Shown: positions 9,426-19,185 of the stretch, in pieces
Layout: each line of letters begins with the position of its first letter
How positions within the stretch are numbered: position 1 is the first letter of the stretch
NCBI GenBank assembly: GCA_015069135.1
Contig: SVJE01000003.1
Location: 47,699-111,698, forward strand
Length of the DNA stretch: 64,000 nucleotides
Reading direction: 5' to 3'
Source of the DNA: Oscillospiraceae bacterium
GTDB lineage: Bacteria; Bacillota; Clostridia; UBA1212; SIG427
Position numbers and translations under genes: made by a program
The notes under the pieces: model-generated
The model's input: only the letters and a program-made list of their open reading frames with translations
Told to the model about the DNA's origin: nothing
The model's database searches: none

Positions 9426-9467
9426 AACATTTCTCTTTGTATGAATATGCATTGAGAAGTGTTTTTG
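9426..9467 (+). terminator. Intrinsic terminator after the DUF3343 gene
   Basis: AACATTTCTC (9426-9435) pairs with GAGAAGTGTT (9454-9463) with one G-U, followed by TTTTGTTT. Confidence 0.7.
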
Positions 9468-9514
9468 TTTGGATGGCATGTTGAAATTAACAAAGAAATA
9501 CAATAATTTTCCTG

Positions 9515-9543
9515 TTGCTTTTTTACAACATGATGGATATAAT
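9515..9543 (+). promoter_or_regulatory. Sigma-A promoter of the 6S RNA gene
   Basis: TTGCTT (9515-9520), a 17-bp spacer and a perfect TATAAT (9538-9543). The predicted start is about 9550. Confidence 0.75.
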
Positions 9544-9549
9544 AAAAAC

Positions 9550-9755
9550 ATACAAAGGAGTTATCCTGGGGTGTTCGGGAATAAACCCGTGTTTTGAACC
9601 TACATCTCGTAAAAGGGAATCCTTATTGGCTAAGTTAAATCGGGCCGCAGACGAACGTCTTCTTTATGAACAGCGGATGGTTGAAGTTAGTCACAGGATG
9701 CCCACCTGGCTTAGGCTAGGTGTCAAAATCCGGGGGCGGCATTTTGGGATAACTT
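9550..9755 (+). ncRNA. ssrS: 6S RNA
   Basis: 6S RNA binds the housekeeping RNA polymerase holoenzyme and mimics an open promoter. The closing stem pairs TTATCCTGGGG (9561-9571) with the TTTTGGGATAA block ending at 9752, partly by G-U pairs. Next to it is the family signature: GGTGTTCGGG ... TTTTGAACC. The ~200-nt size, strong private promoter, and a terminator just after it agree. A 93-codon frame across it has no protein character. The identification rests on motif and shape, not on a covariance search. Confidence 0.82.
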
Positions 9756-9766
9756 TTCGAAATCTT

Positions 9767-9794
9767 ACCGGCAGCTTATTGTTGCCGGTTTTTT
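9767..9794 (+). terminator. Intrinsic terminator after 6S RNA
   Basis: ACCGGCA (9767-9773) and TGCCGGT (9783-9789) form a perfect 7-bp stem followed by TTTTT. Confidence 0.75.
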
Positions 9795-9815
9795 GAATTA
9801 AGGGAGATAATATAT

Positions 9816-10190
9816 TTGAACAGAAGATTGAAAAAGATACTGGTTGTATTACTTATACTGATTCTTTCAGGGGCCTGTATTGCAGGTGCTGTTGTGGCAA
9901 TGCTTCCTTTGCTGGGAATAAATGTATTTAATGAAAATGATGATTTTACCATACATGAAGAAAAAAACGGATACATTTTACAGGATTACCACCAGAACTA
10001 TGACGGAGACGAAATGGTTGGTTTTGTAATCTCTGACAAAGAGGGAAATGAGCTTTATAAATCTCCTGATGTGTTTTTGGCATGGCATATGCAGACTATA
10101 TTTTTTGACCAGGATAATAATGTTATAGTTGTTTCCGGAGATGATGGAGCTATCACATATTGGTTTGACGGTACCACATGGAAAAGGTGA
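9816..10190 (+). CDS. Membrane-anchored small protein, unknown function
   Basis: 124 residues, starting at TTG with GGGAGA 9 nt upstream. Residues ~6-34 form one long hydrophobic helix after a basic N-terminus (NRRLKK). The rest is a polar, aromatic-rich domain that should lie outside the membrane and ends YWFDGTTWKR. I do not recognise the family. Only ~20 bp separate it from the 6S terminator, so it seems to lack its own promoter and may depend on read-through. Confidence 0.6.
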   Translation: MNRRLKKILVVLLILILSGACIAGAVVAMLPLLGINVFNENDDFTIHEEKNGYILQDYHQNYDGDEMVGFVISDKEGNELYKSPDVFLAWHMQTIFFDQDNNVIVVSGDDGAITYWFDGTTWKR

Positions 10191-10195
10191 TTACA

Positions 10196-10225
10196 TTGCT
10201 AATTCCCAGGGCTTTGTGGTATAAT
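10196..10225 (+). promoter_or_regulatory. Sigma-A promoter for cysE-sigH
   Basis: TTGCTA (10196-10201), an 18-bp spacer and TATAAT (10220-10225), 41 bp before cysE. Confidence 0.6.
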
Positions 10226-10265
10226 TGTAGAGATTTTTAACAACTTTTCCGGAAGGAACAAATTT

Positions 10266-10886
10266 ATGAAATTAATGAATTGTGCAAGACAGATAGCGGC
10301 GAGAGACCCGGCAGCCAGAAGTACTTTTGAAGTTGTACTTCTTTATCCGGGTTTTCATGCTATGGTTTATCATAAAATTGCTAACTTTTTCTATAGACAC
10401 AAAATGTTTTTTATGGCACGTTGGGTTTCTCAGATTTGTGCCAGAAGAAACGGTATTGAAATACACCCGGCAGCTAAAATCGGCGAAGGTCTTTTTATAG
10501 ACCACGGTCATGGGGTGGTTATTGGAGAAACTGCGGTAATAGGTGATAACTGTACCATATATCATCAGGTGACTTTAGGTGGAACAGGTCATGAGAAGAA
10601 CGCCAAGAGACATCCTACAATAGGTAATAACGTGCTTATAGGAGCCGGTGCTAAGATTTTGGGACCTGTTAGCATAGGAGATAATTCAATGATAGGTGCA
10701 GGCTCCATAGTTCTTTCGGATGTTCCTGCCAATGCAACATTTACCGGTGTTAAGGCTAGAATGGTCAAGAGAGACGGTCAGAGAGTGGAAGTTCCTTCTG
10801 TGGAATTGCAGCATAATCCGGGACGAGATCCGTTTGATGAAGAAATTATGCATATTAAAGAGTTGCTACATATAGAAGAGGAGTAA
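10266..10886 (+). CDS. cysE: Serine O-acetyltransferase
   Basis: 206 residues. It makes O-acetyl-L-serine from serine and acetyl-CoA, the first step of cysteine synthesis. An N-terminal helical part (~1-60) is followed by a left-handed beta-helix of hexapeptide repeats (~65-170) with DHGHGVVIGE and GGTGHEKNAKRHPTIG, the usual active-site and acetyl-CoA regions. The length matches the short Firmicutes form. SD GGAAGGA. No T-box or S-box leader fits in the 75-bp upstream gap. Only 4 bp separate its stop from the presumed sigH start. Confidence 0.93.
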   Translation: MKLMNCARQIAARDPAARSTFEVVLLYPGFHAMVYHKIANFFYRHKMFFMARWVSQICARRNGIEIHPAAKIGEGLFIDHGHGVVIGETAVIGDNCTIYHQVTLGGTGHEKNAKRHPTIGNNVLIGAGAKILGPVSIGDNSMIGAGSIVLSDVPANATFTGVKARMVKRDGQRVEVPSVELQHNPGRDPFDEEIMHIKELLHIEEE

Positions 10887-10890
10887 ATAT

Positions 10891-11508
10891 ACGAAAACTG
10901 AAGTTTACGAAAATTTAACAGATAATGAGCTTACATCATACGCCCGTAATGGGGATAAAGATGCCTGTGAGTTTTTGCTGGAGAAGTATAAGTACCTGGT
11001 AAGGTCTGTAACTGCACCGTATTTTCTGGCAGGAGGAGATCGGGATGATTTATTACAGGAAGGCATGATAGGTCTGTATAACGGTATTCATTGCTTTAAA
11101 GGCGACAAGGGAATTGAGTTTGTTCAGTTTGCCAGATATTGTATTAAAAGAAATGTTATAACAGCGGTGAGAGCTGCCAACCGTCAGAAGCATCAGCCCC
11201 TTAATTCTTATGTGTCTATATGGGGAGAAGACGGTAATGAAACTGATGAAGATTTACCATTGGTTCCCGATCCGGAGGTAGCTGTTATTGAAGCGGAATC
11301 AGTCCAGATTCTGGACGAGGGCCTTAAAAGTTGTCTCAGTAAAATGGAGTATAAGGTTCTTGTTATGTTTTTGGAAGGTAAATCCTATGTGGAAATTGCA
11401 GAGGGTATAAACAAAAATATAAAATCCGTAGATAATGCACTGCAACGTATAAGAAACAAAATAAAAGGAGCAGGTTTACTATGCCAAGATCGGAAAACCA
11501 ACAATTAA
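10891..11508 (+). CDS. sigH: SigH-like sigma-70 family sigma factor with apparent ACG start
   Basis: The first ATG/GTG/TTG in frame is a TTG at 10975, but the conserved SigH N-terminus (NLTDNELTSYARNGDKDA, then FLLEKY) is encoded upstream of it, back to an in-frame stop at 10873. Within that stretch there is no ATG, GTG, TTG, CTG or ATH codon. ACG at 10891 sits 7 nt after GAGGAG and gives 205 residues, a normal SigH length. Region 2 carries GGDRDDLLQEGMIGLY and region 4 the NALQRIRNKIK helix. In Firmicutes SigH directs transition-phase and early sporulation or competence genes. The 3' end overlaps the WYL gene by 28 bp. If ACG is not used, a base substitution or sequencing error would be the alternative. 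Confidence 0.85.
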   Translation, partial: TKTEVYENLTDNELTSYARNGDKDACEFLLEKYKYLVRSVTAPYFLAGGDRDDLLQEGMIGLYNGIHCFKGDKGIEFVQFARYCIKRNVITAVRAANRQKHQPLNSYVSIWGEDGNETDEDLPLVPDPEVAVIEAESVQILDEGLKSCLSKMEYKVLVMFLEGKSYVEIAEGINKNIKSVDNALQRIRNKIKGAGLLCQDRKTNN

Positions 11509-12467
11509 GACCTGTCTATATTTTAGATTACCTTACAAAGGAATCAAACGAAGAGCATCCTGTACCTACACAGGATATAATAGGTATGCTTAATCGTAAC
11601 GGTATTAAAGCAGAACGTAAGACGATTTACAGCGATATGGAGAAGCTTTCTAATTACGGCTTTGATATTATTTACAGAAAAGGTAAACCTAATGGTTGGT
11701 TTTTAGCTTCCGGTAAATTTGAAATTCCGGAACTTAAATTATTGGTTGATGCAGTACAGGCCTGTAAATTCATAACAGCCCAAAAGTCCAAGGAACTTAT
11801 AGGAAAACTGGAAAGTTTGGTCAGCAGATATGATGCTAAACAGCTTAATCGTCAGGTATATATTGCAGACAGGGTTAAGACTCATAATGAAACAATCTAC
11901 ATAGGTATCGATAAGCTTCATACAGCTATAGCTGAAAACTTGAAAATTAATTTTGTCTATTGTGAGTGGAACATAAATAAAGAACTCCAACCTAAACATG
12001 ATGGTAAAATATATACTGCAACACCTTTTATGCTACAGTGGGATGATGAAAACTATTATCTTATTGCTTTTGATGAAGAAGCAGAAAGAATCAAACATTT
12101 CAGAGTAGATAAGATGAAGGAAATTCAGATAACCGGGGAAAAGGGCAGTGATTGTCAGGAGTTTAAAGAAATGGATCCTGCCACTTATGCAAGACAGAAT
12201 TTCGGAATGTTCGGTGCAGAAATAAAAAGAATAACTCTTTCCTGTAATAATCAGCTGGTTGGTGTTCTTCTTGATAGATTTGGTAAGGATATAATTATTA
12301 TTAAAGAAACTAACTCAAGATTCAAGGCGACTGTTAATGTGGCGGTAAGTCCACAGTTCTTTGGTTGGTTAGCTGCCTTTGCAGGAGAGATAAATATAAT
12401 CAATCCACCTAATGTGGTAGATGAGTATAAGGCACATATTAAGAAGATAACAGATAGTATGATTTAA
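11481..12467 (+). CDS. WYL-domain transcriptional regulator
   Basis: 328 residues. The N-terminal winged helix-turn-helix (~8-65, with KAERKTIYSDMEKL as recognition region) is followed by a WYL domain (~140-225, with PFMLQWDDENYYLIAF) and a WCX-like C-terminus. WYL proteins sense nucleotide or other ligands and control varied stress, defence or metabolic genes. AAGGAG precedes the ATG. The gene overlaps sigH and is probably translated from the same message. No target operator could be identified. Confidence 0.85.
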   Translation: MPRSENQQLRPVYILDYLTKESNEEHPVPTQDIIGMLNRNGIKAERKTIYSDMEKLSNYGFDIIYRKGKPNGWFLASGKFEIPELKLLVDAVQACKFITAQKSKELIGKLESLVSRYDAKQLNRQVYIADRVKTHNETIYIGIDKLHTAIAENLKINFVYCEWNINKELQPKHDGKIYTATPFMLQWDDENYYLIAFDEEAERIKHFRVDKMKEIQITGEKGSDCQEFKEMDPATYARQNFGMFGAEIKRITLSCNNQLVGVLLDRFGKDIIIIKETNSRFKATVNVAVSPQFFGWLAAFAGEINIINPPNVVDEYKAHIKKITDSMI

Positions 12468-12523
12468 AAATATATTTTGATCAGATAAGTTTTCTCAATA
12501 TAGTAAATTTGTAGTTTTTTCGT

Positions 12524-12552
12524 TTGACAAAAGATAACAAGGGTTTTAATAT
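12524..12552 (+). promoter_or_regulatory. Sigma-A promoter of the Rhs/WapA-like gene
   Basis: A perfect TTGACA (12524-12529), 17-bp spacer and TAATAT (12547-12552), 41 bp before the ATG. AGAGGAGG is the ribosome binding site. Confidence 0.65.
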
Positions 12553-12593
12553 AATATTAGTTTTATTCGAAAATTAATAGAGGAGGAAACCCT

Positions 12594-15500
12594 ATGTTTA
12601 AAAGATTCCTTAAGGTTGTTGCATTTGTTCTTGTTGTTGTTTTGTCTGTTGAGATTATTCCTGTTTCAGCAGTTTCTGCTATCAGGGATGATATTTCTCT
12701 GCTTACTGAAAATGCATTGATTGAAAATGCTGTAGCTTCTTTAAATACAGAAGACAGTGAGCTTAAACCTGAGATTGTTTCTGAAGTTACCTCCTTAAGG
12801 ACAGAAAATAGTAAGACCTACCTGTTAACTGATGGTACTTTAGCTGTAGCTTCTTATGAAGAACCTGTTCACTTTAAAGATGATAATGAGTTATGGGAAG
12901 ATATTGATAATACTCTTGTATATGAATCTGCCATCTCAAGAAATGTTGATTCATTTGCAGGCTACAAGAACAAAGCTAATGATTTTTCAGTTAAATTTGC
13001 TGCTTCTGTAAATGAGAATAAACATGTACAAATTTATAAGGACGGATATTCTTTAAGTTGGAAATATCTGCCCAACAAAGAAAGTTCTTTAAATAGTGTC
13101 AATGGTACAGTTATAGGAAAAAGTAAGACTCCTGTTACTGTTATGACATACCAGGAGGAATTTAATTCAAAGATTTCTCTTGATAAGAATAAGAGTCAGT
13201 ATATATATTCTAACATTGAAGATAATATAGACCTTGAATATTTTGTTACAGGTTCATCTGTTAAGGAGAATATAGTTCTTGATCAAAAACAGGATAATTA
13301 TGTTTTTAAGATGATGCTTTATACTGAAAATTTGATTGCGAGTCTTGATCAGTATGGCGGAGTATCTCTTTATGATTCTTCGTCAAAAGAAGAAATATTC
13401 TATATACCAAAACCATATATGTATGATGCTAATATGGCAATTTCAGAAGATGTATACTTTACTCTTCAGACCGGAAAAGACGGTTATCTCCTTACCATCA
13501 CTGCAGATAGAAACTGGATAAACGATAATGATAGAGTATTTCCTGTAACTGTTGACCCTGAAATAGAATCAACAGGTGTTGGTACTGATATTACAGCGAT
13601 TTGTAGTTATGGGTATAACAATTCCAATTATGTTAATGAAAATCGCACAATGAGACATGTTGTCGGGAAAAACAATGTTTATGGAATGGTTCAAAGTATA
13701 TGGAATGTGTCGCTTCCTGTAATTCCTAATGGTTGTGAAATACAGCAAGCAATATTATCAACATATCAGTATGTGTTTTCCAGCGTGACAGGAGAACCTA
13801 AAATTGTAAACCTTACAGAAGCTGAAAAAGGTTTTTCTGAAGATAGTCCAAAAACATGGGATTGGTATTATGAAGGTCTTGCAGATCCATCCGTTCCGAG
13901 GGAAATAATTGACTATTCAATAGCAGGATATGTTAATGGTACTAAATATTCTGTTGCCAATTATGACGTTACAAAACTTGTGAAAAAATGGAAAGATGAG
14001 GGCAAAACAGAAGGAAATGTAATGTTCAGTTATGGCCAGCAGTTTTCTGATAATTCTGAGGATTATGGGTTTGTCAGAATTGCCAGCAGAGAATATGAAA
14101 CAAATTCTTCCATATTACCAACTCTTTTAGTAACTTATGCCAATACAACAGGATTAAATGATTTTAATTCATATAAGTCATATGACATAGAAGATGGTGG
14201 CACAATATATATAAACGAATACACAGGTAAAGTGTCATATATATTTAATGACTATACAGCCCCAGGTAATAGACTTAATCCTACAGTAAATCATGTATAT
14301 AACCAGGAGTGGTCAGGTGTTGATACAGGTTATGGTAAGGGTTTTAATGTAAATTTAAATGAATATATTGTACCTGTAACAGAAAGTTATTTATTAAGCC
14401 GTGGATATGAATATTGCCATATGGATGAAGATGGCACTATAACATATTTTGCAAAAATGGAAGATGGAAGCTACCTTGATAATGAAGGCAACAACGTAAA
14501 ACTTACCAAGTTAGGAACTTCGATCACAATTAACTATTCAGACGGTATGACTAAAAATTATGACTGTCTTTATGAAAACGGACCGTATTATCTTACATCT
14601 GTATTAATGGGAAGTTATTGTGACGAAACAGATGACCGTTTAGGATTATACAGAAAACAGGAAGCTCCATATAACCTTTATGCAGTTTCCGATTCCTCGC
14701 AAAGGTCAGTGTTTTTTACATGTAATGATTCAGGAAGATTACTTAATGTTAAAGATACTACAGAGACTGTTAAAGCAAGCTATTCATATACTGGTGATTA
14801 CCTTACATCGGTAACAAAAGATGGAATTACAGTTTCCTTTACTTATGATTCAATGGGAAGACTTTCTTCCGTAAATAACGGTAGAGTTACAGTATATATT
14901 ACTTATGATAGTGAAAACAGATTCCTTTCTTTATCCCAAGGCACAGCTACACTTCTGACTACTGAATATGGTATGGATGAAACTGTATTTAATCACTATT
15001 CTGGTCTTAGAGAAGTATGTATATTTAATGGTTTCGGACAGAAAATTACTAACTATGTTAAAGATGGAGAAAATGGTGACTTAATTGCTGTTACAGGTTC
15101 TTCATACAGCGATACAAATTTAGGTTCAATAGCAGGAGAAAGCGGTCTTAAGAACAACAATAAACTGATAACCGAAAGTTCATCAAATGCTATTGAAAAC
15201 TATATAGAAGATTCAAGTTTTGAAAACAGTTCATGGGTAGCAACTGCAGGTGATGATAATGTAACCCTTTCTAACACAGATGTTACTTCATACCTTGGTG
15301 AAAAATCATTAGGTATAATGGCAACTGAATATACAGGTTCAAATAAACTTTTCAGAAAAATAATTAAAGTGCAGGATGACAGCAGGTATACTGTTTCAGT
15401 TTATGTAAAGACTTCTGAATTGGAAGGAACCGGAGCTTTTCTGTATGTTAAACCCACTGGTTCTACTGTTTCAGATGAGGATTTAACATGCTTAATTACA

Positions 15501-18500
15501 AAAAATACTGATAGTGAAGTAAATGGTGGTTGGGAAAGATTACAGGTTACTGTAGATACATATAAATATAACGGAATTTCACCTATAGAAATCAGATTGG
15601 GATTGAAACCAGGTACTAAAGGTAATGTTTTCTTTGACTGTATACAGGTAGAAAAAGGTGATGCTGCTACCCAGTACAACATGTTATCTGAAACAGGTTG
15701 GGACTTTAATAACTGTGAAGAAGTATATGTAACAGAGAATAAATTAAGCGGTAGTAATGCTATAAAGGTTTCAGGTGATAATGAAACTGATGTATATGTA
15801 ATGCAGACTGTTGATGTTTCTTCATTGGAATATTCTGAAAAGGAAGAAGGTCATTCGTTTACATTAAGTGGTTGGGGTAAAGGAAAGTCTGCTTCGCTTG
15901 AAGAAAAAACAGCTACATTTACTGATATTGCTTCTATGTCATTAACTCCTTTGTTTGGCATATATGCTATTTGTATTTATGATGACGGTACATCTGAAAC
16001 AGTAGCGGATATGAGTTTTGATAATACCTCATCAAATTGGCAATATTTATCAGATTCTTTCTATGTTTCTCCTGTTAAAGATAGTTCGGGCGACACTTTA
16101 AAGACTCCGGAAAAGATAACTGTACTTTGTAAGTACAGCTATAACGTAAATGATGCAATTTTTGATGGATTAAGTTTGCTTCCGGGAGGGGATATTACAT
16201 ATTCCTATGATGAAGACGGAAACCTTTCTGAAGCTACAAATACTGATGGTACATCAAGTACATTGGAATACACAGAAAATAACCAGGTATCTAAACTAAC
16301 TGATAGCGATGGTTTTTCCAGTTTCTATACTTATGACAGCGAAAATGGACATCAGCTTAAAAACAGCTACACAGGAACTTTAAGTACTGCTACAGACTAT
16401 GATGATTTTGGAAATGTAACAAAGGAAACAGTAACGGCTACAGAAATCATTAGTGGTGAATTGTATAGCCTGACAGTTGGTGATAATACTTTTGGATACT
16501 ATAACAATGCTGAAAGTATGGATTCGTACATGGCAACTGTATTATATAGCGAAAGCGAACAACACTTCATACTGAGAGATGCAGGACATGGATATTACAC
16601 AATATCTCCGGAAGAAAGCGCTAACCAGTACCTATGTATTGATGGCAGAAAAGTAAAGTTGACTAATGATGCTACTTCTGATGCAAGTTTGTGGGAAATA
16701 GAGCTGGCAGGGGAAGCTGTATATCTTATCAGAACAAAAACAAATAAATATAAATACCTTACAGTACCTGATACTGAAGGTAGTGCAGTTTACTTTGATA
16801 CCAGTTCAACTTTACCTGAGAATTCATATTTTGAAATAACTATCAGATCTCAGCCAACTAAATATATGACAACTGAGACGGAGTATTCTCCAAGTGGCCA
16901 ATTTGTATCTTTTGTTACTAATGAAACAGATCACTATGAGGAATTTACATACAATGAGAACACAGGCAAGTTAGAGGAATATTATGACCTTTCAGATACA
17001 AGATATGTTTATTCCTACAGTGGAAATAACCTGACTTCTGTATTTGCAGATGTAGATGAAGATGGAATCTGTGATGAAGATGAGTCTGTTAACAGATATA
17101 CTTATCAGGGCAATAGGGTGGCTACTATTGAGACCAGTAAACAGTCCTATGCTTTAAGCTATTTGCCTGACGGAAGCCTTTCTTCTATCAGTGCAGGAAA
17201 TAACCCTTTGATGAGTTACATATATGAGGGTAATCTGTCTGAAAAACTCAAAAGAGTTACTTATGGTAATGGTCAGTATTATGAATATACCTACGACGAA
17301 AATGATAATGTTTCAAGGGTGGATTATGTAAATGGAAATGAAAGTCATTACTACGAATATATCTATGACAGCACCGGAAACATAACTGAAGTATATGACA
17401 GCTTACGGGATGTAACATCAAAATGCCATATTGATGCCTCAGGAAATGTGTATGCTGTTGAATATTCAGATGGTAAGAAAATTGCTTATGGTAAGGACAG
17501 TAATGGTAAAGAAATAGTTAAATATATCTGGGATGAAAACAGTGATGTATATACATTTAATTATGACGATAACGAAGAACTTGTTTCTGTTACATTACCA
17601 TCAGGAGCAGTAACAAAAGAACAGTCAGATGCCTTTGGAAGAATAACTGATACAGAAATATTGATTACCAGATCTGATAATAGTACTGTTTCAATTACAG
17701 AGGCGTTTGAATATACTTTAGAAAACAATGGAAAAACTGACTATCTGGTTAAGTCCCTTACAATGAGAGATGGAACTGTATATCATTACAGCTACGATTC
17801 TGCAGGTAACATAACATCAGTAAGCAAGAACAACGAAGCTACTGCTTTTGCTGAATACGTTTATGACAGCTTAGGTCAACTCTTAAGAGAAGACAGAGCT
17901 GATATTAATAGGACATATGTATTTAGCTATGACACAGATGGAAATATCCAGACAAAGAAAGAATATGTGTACACAACAGCACAGACACTTCAGAATCCTG
18001 TAAGTACAAAAACTTATGGTTACAGTACAGTAAATGGTCTTTATTCACTTACAAATGTAAATGGTAATGCCATTACTTATGATGCATCCGGAAATCCTCT
18101 TACATACTACAATGGCATGAACTTTACCTGGGTAGACGGAAGAAAACTTTCTGCACTTACAGGTAACGGAATAAATGCAAGCTATGTGTACAATGGTGAT
18201 GGATTAAGAACAAAGAAGACCATTACAGAAACTGATAAGCAATATACAGTAGAATATTTCTATGAGGGAAACAAACTTATTGCTCTTGAAAAAGTACAGG
18301 GAACAGAAAAAGACTATATGTTCTTTATGTATGACCAGTCTGACAATATTGTAGGCTTTGAACTTAATGGTACAGCATACTATTACTCAAAGAACCTGCA
18401 GGGTGATGTCCTTGGTATACTGGACAGCAATGGAACAAAAGTAGTAGAATATACCTATACAGCATGGGGAGAGCTTGTAGAAGTAACTGGCAATACAAGT

Positions 18501-19142
18501 CTTGCATACTTAAATCCAATCAGATACAGAGAATATGTCTACGATGATGAGATAGGTTTGTATTATCTTCAGAGTAGGTATTATGACCCTGGTATTGGTA
18601 GATTTATTAATGCGGATAGTGCGGAGTATATTGGGGCAAGTGGAACATTACTTGGAAACAACTTGTTTGCATATTGTGAGAACAATTCTATAAATTATTG
18701 TGATCCATATGGAAAATGGATAAGAAAATATTCTAGCTTTGCAGTTAAAGCAAAAGGCTTTGATGTTAATATATATTATAAATTTTTATCAAAAAAATTT
18801 TGTATATCATTTGCAAATAGATTTTTAAAATTGTTTGGTAAATATCACAGACGGAAAGGCTATTTGTATTCAGGAATGAACAGTATTAGAATTGCAAAAG
18901 AATTATATGCTCATGCAGTGCTATACTGTGTAGGATGCGGATTGCTTACCTCTTCAAAAGTGTCTTCGTCAATTCGAAGGTACTTTGATAACTTCAATAA
19001 TAAAATATATGGAAGATTAGTTGATTATATAAAACAAGTATTAGGTAGGTATTTATATAGTCATTCTAAAAAGATAAGTGTTAATAGTGATGAAACTTCT
19101 AAGAGACTTATAGCTTTTAATTTTATTTGGTACTTTATGTAG
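12594..19142 (+). CDS. WapA/Rhs-type YD-repeat polymorphic toxin
   Basis: 2182 residues. A signal peptide (~1-28) is followed by a DNRLRE-like segment (~330-520), YD repeats, a carbohydrate-binding-like domain (~865-1030, from 'SFENSSW'), more YD repeats, a ricin-type beta-trefoil-like insert (~1290-1420) and a long YD array (~1430-1920). The RHS core ends in YYLQSRYYDPGIGRFINADS and CDPYGKW (~2042). The last 140 residues are a tip that does not match the repeats and is encoded by more AT-rich DNA (18720-19139). By analogy with B. subtilis WapA, the shell is exported and delivers the tip into neighbouring cells. The tip carries KELYAHAVLYCVGCG; I cannot assign an activity. Confidence 0.88.
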   Translation: MFKRFLKVVAFVLVVVLSVEIIPVSAVSAIRDDISLLTENALIENAVASLNTEDSELKPEIVSEVTSLRTENSKTYLLTDGTLAVASYEEPVHFKDDNELWEDIDNTLVYESAISRNVDSFAGYKNKANDFSVKFAASVNENKHVQIYKDGYSLSWKYLPNKESSLNSVNGTVIGKSKTPVTVMTYQEEFNSKISLDKNKSQYIYSNIEDNIDLEYFVTGSSVKENIVLDQKQDNYVFKMMLYTENLIASLDQYGGVSLYDSSSKEEIFYIPKPYMYDANMAISEDVYFTLQTGKDGYLLTITADRNWINDNDRVFPVTVDPEIESTGVGTDITAICSYGYNNSNYVNENRTMRHVVGKNNVYGMVQSIWNVSLPVIPNGCEIQQAILSTYQYVFSSVTGEPKIVNLTEAEKGFSEDSPKTWDWYYEGLADPSVPREIIDYSIAGYVNGTKYSVANYDVTKLVKKWKDEGKTEGNVMFSYGQQFSDNSEDYGFVRIASREYETNSSILPTLLVTYANTTGLNDFNSYKSYDIEDGGTIYINEYTGKVSYIFNDYTAPGNRLNPTVNHVYNQEWSGVDTGYGKGFNVNLNEYIVPVTESYLLSRGYEYCHMDEDGTITYFAKMEDGSYLDNEGNNVKLTKLGTSITINYSDGMTKNYDCLYENGPYYLTSVLMGSYCDETDDRLGLYRKQEAPYNLYAVSDSSQRSVFFTCNDSGRLLNVKDTTETVKASYSYTGDYLTSVTKDGITVSFTYDSMGRLSSVNNGRVTVYITYDSENRFLSLSQGTATLLTTEYGMDETVFNHYSGLREVCIFNGFGQKITNYVKDGENGDLIAVTGSSYSDTNLGSIAGESGLKNNNKLITESSSNAIENYIEDSSFENSSWVATAGDDNVTLSNTDVTSYLGEKSLGIMATEYTGSNKLFRKIIKVQDDSRYTVSVYVKTSELEGTGAFLYVKPTGSTVSDEDLTCLITKNTDSEVNGGWERLQVTVDTYKYNGISPIEIRLGLKPGTKGNVFFDCIQVEKGDAATQYNMLSETGWDFNNCEEVYVTENKLSGSNAIKVSGDNETDVYVMQTVDVSSLEYSEKEEGHSFTLSGWGKGKSASLEEKTATFTDIASMSLTPLFGIYAICIYDDGTSETVADMSFDNTSSNWQYLSDSFYVSPVKDSSGDTLKTPEKITVLCKYSYNVNDAIFDGLSLLPGGDITYSYDEDGNLSEATNTDGTSSTLEYTENNQVSKLTDSDGFSSFYTYDSENGHQLKNSYTGTLSTATDYDDFGNVTKETVTATEIISGELYSLTVGDNTFGYYNNAESMDSYMATVLYSESEQHFILRDAGHGYYTISPEESANQYLCIDGRKVKLTNDATSDASLWEIELAGEAVYLIRTKTNKYKYLTVPDTEGSAVYFDTSSTLPENSYFEITIRSQPTKYMTTETEYSPSGQFVSFVTNETDHYEEFTYNENTGKLEEYYDLSDTRYVYSYSGNNLTSVFADVDEDGICDEDESVNRYTYQGNRVATIETSKQSYALSYLPDGSLSSISAGNNPLMSYIYEGNLSEKLKRVTYGNGQYYEYTYDENDNVSRVDYVNGNESHYYEYIYDSTGNITEVYDSLRDVTSKCHIDASGNVYAVEYSDGKKIAYGKDSNGKEIVKYIWDENSDVYTFNYDDNEELVSVTLPSGAVTKEQSDAFGRITDTEILITRSDNSTVSITEAFEYTLENNGKTDYLVKSLTMRDGTVYHYSYDSAGNITSVSKNNEATAFAEYVYDSLGQLLREDRADINRTYVFSYDTDGNIQTKKEYVYTTAQTLQNPVSTKTYGYSTVNGLYSLTNVNGNAITYDASGNPLTYYNGMNFTWVDGRKLSALTGNGINASYVYNGDGLRTKKTITETDKQYTVEYFYEGNKLIALEKVQGTEKDYMFFMYDQSDNIVGFELNGTAYYYSKNLQGDVLGILDSNGTKVVEYTYTAWGELVEVTGNTSLAYLNPIRYREYVYDDEIGLYYLQSRYYDPGIGRFINADSAEYIGASGTLLGNNLFAYCENNSINYCDPYGKWIRKYSSFAVKAKGFDVNIYYKFLSKKFCISFANRFLKLFGKYHRRKGYLYSGMNSIRIAKELYAHAVLYCVGCGLLTSSKVSSSIRRYFDNFNNKIYGRLVDYIKQVLGRYLYSHSKKISVNSDETSKRLIAFNFIWYFM

Positions 19143-19185
19143 AAAAAGTATTTATAAACAAGATTGAATTATATGGTGAAGAATC

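Noticed and set aside
9515..9796. A 93-codon plus-strand frame
   Set aside because: It lies across the 6S RNA and its promoter and terminator, starts at the -35 hexamer, and has no ribosome binding site.
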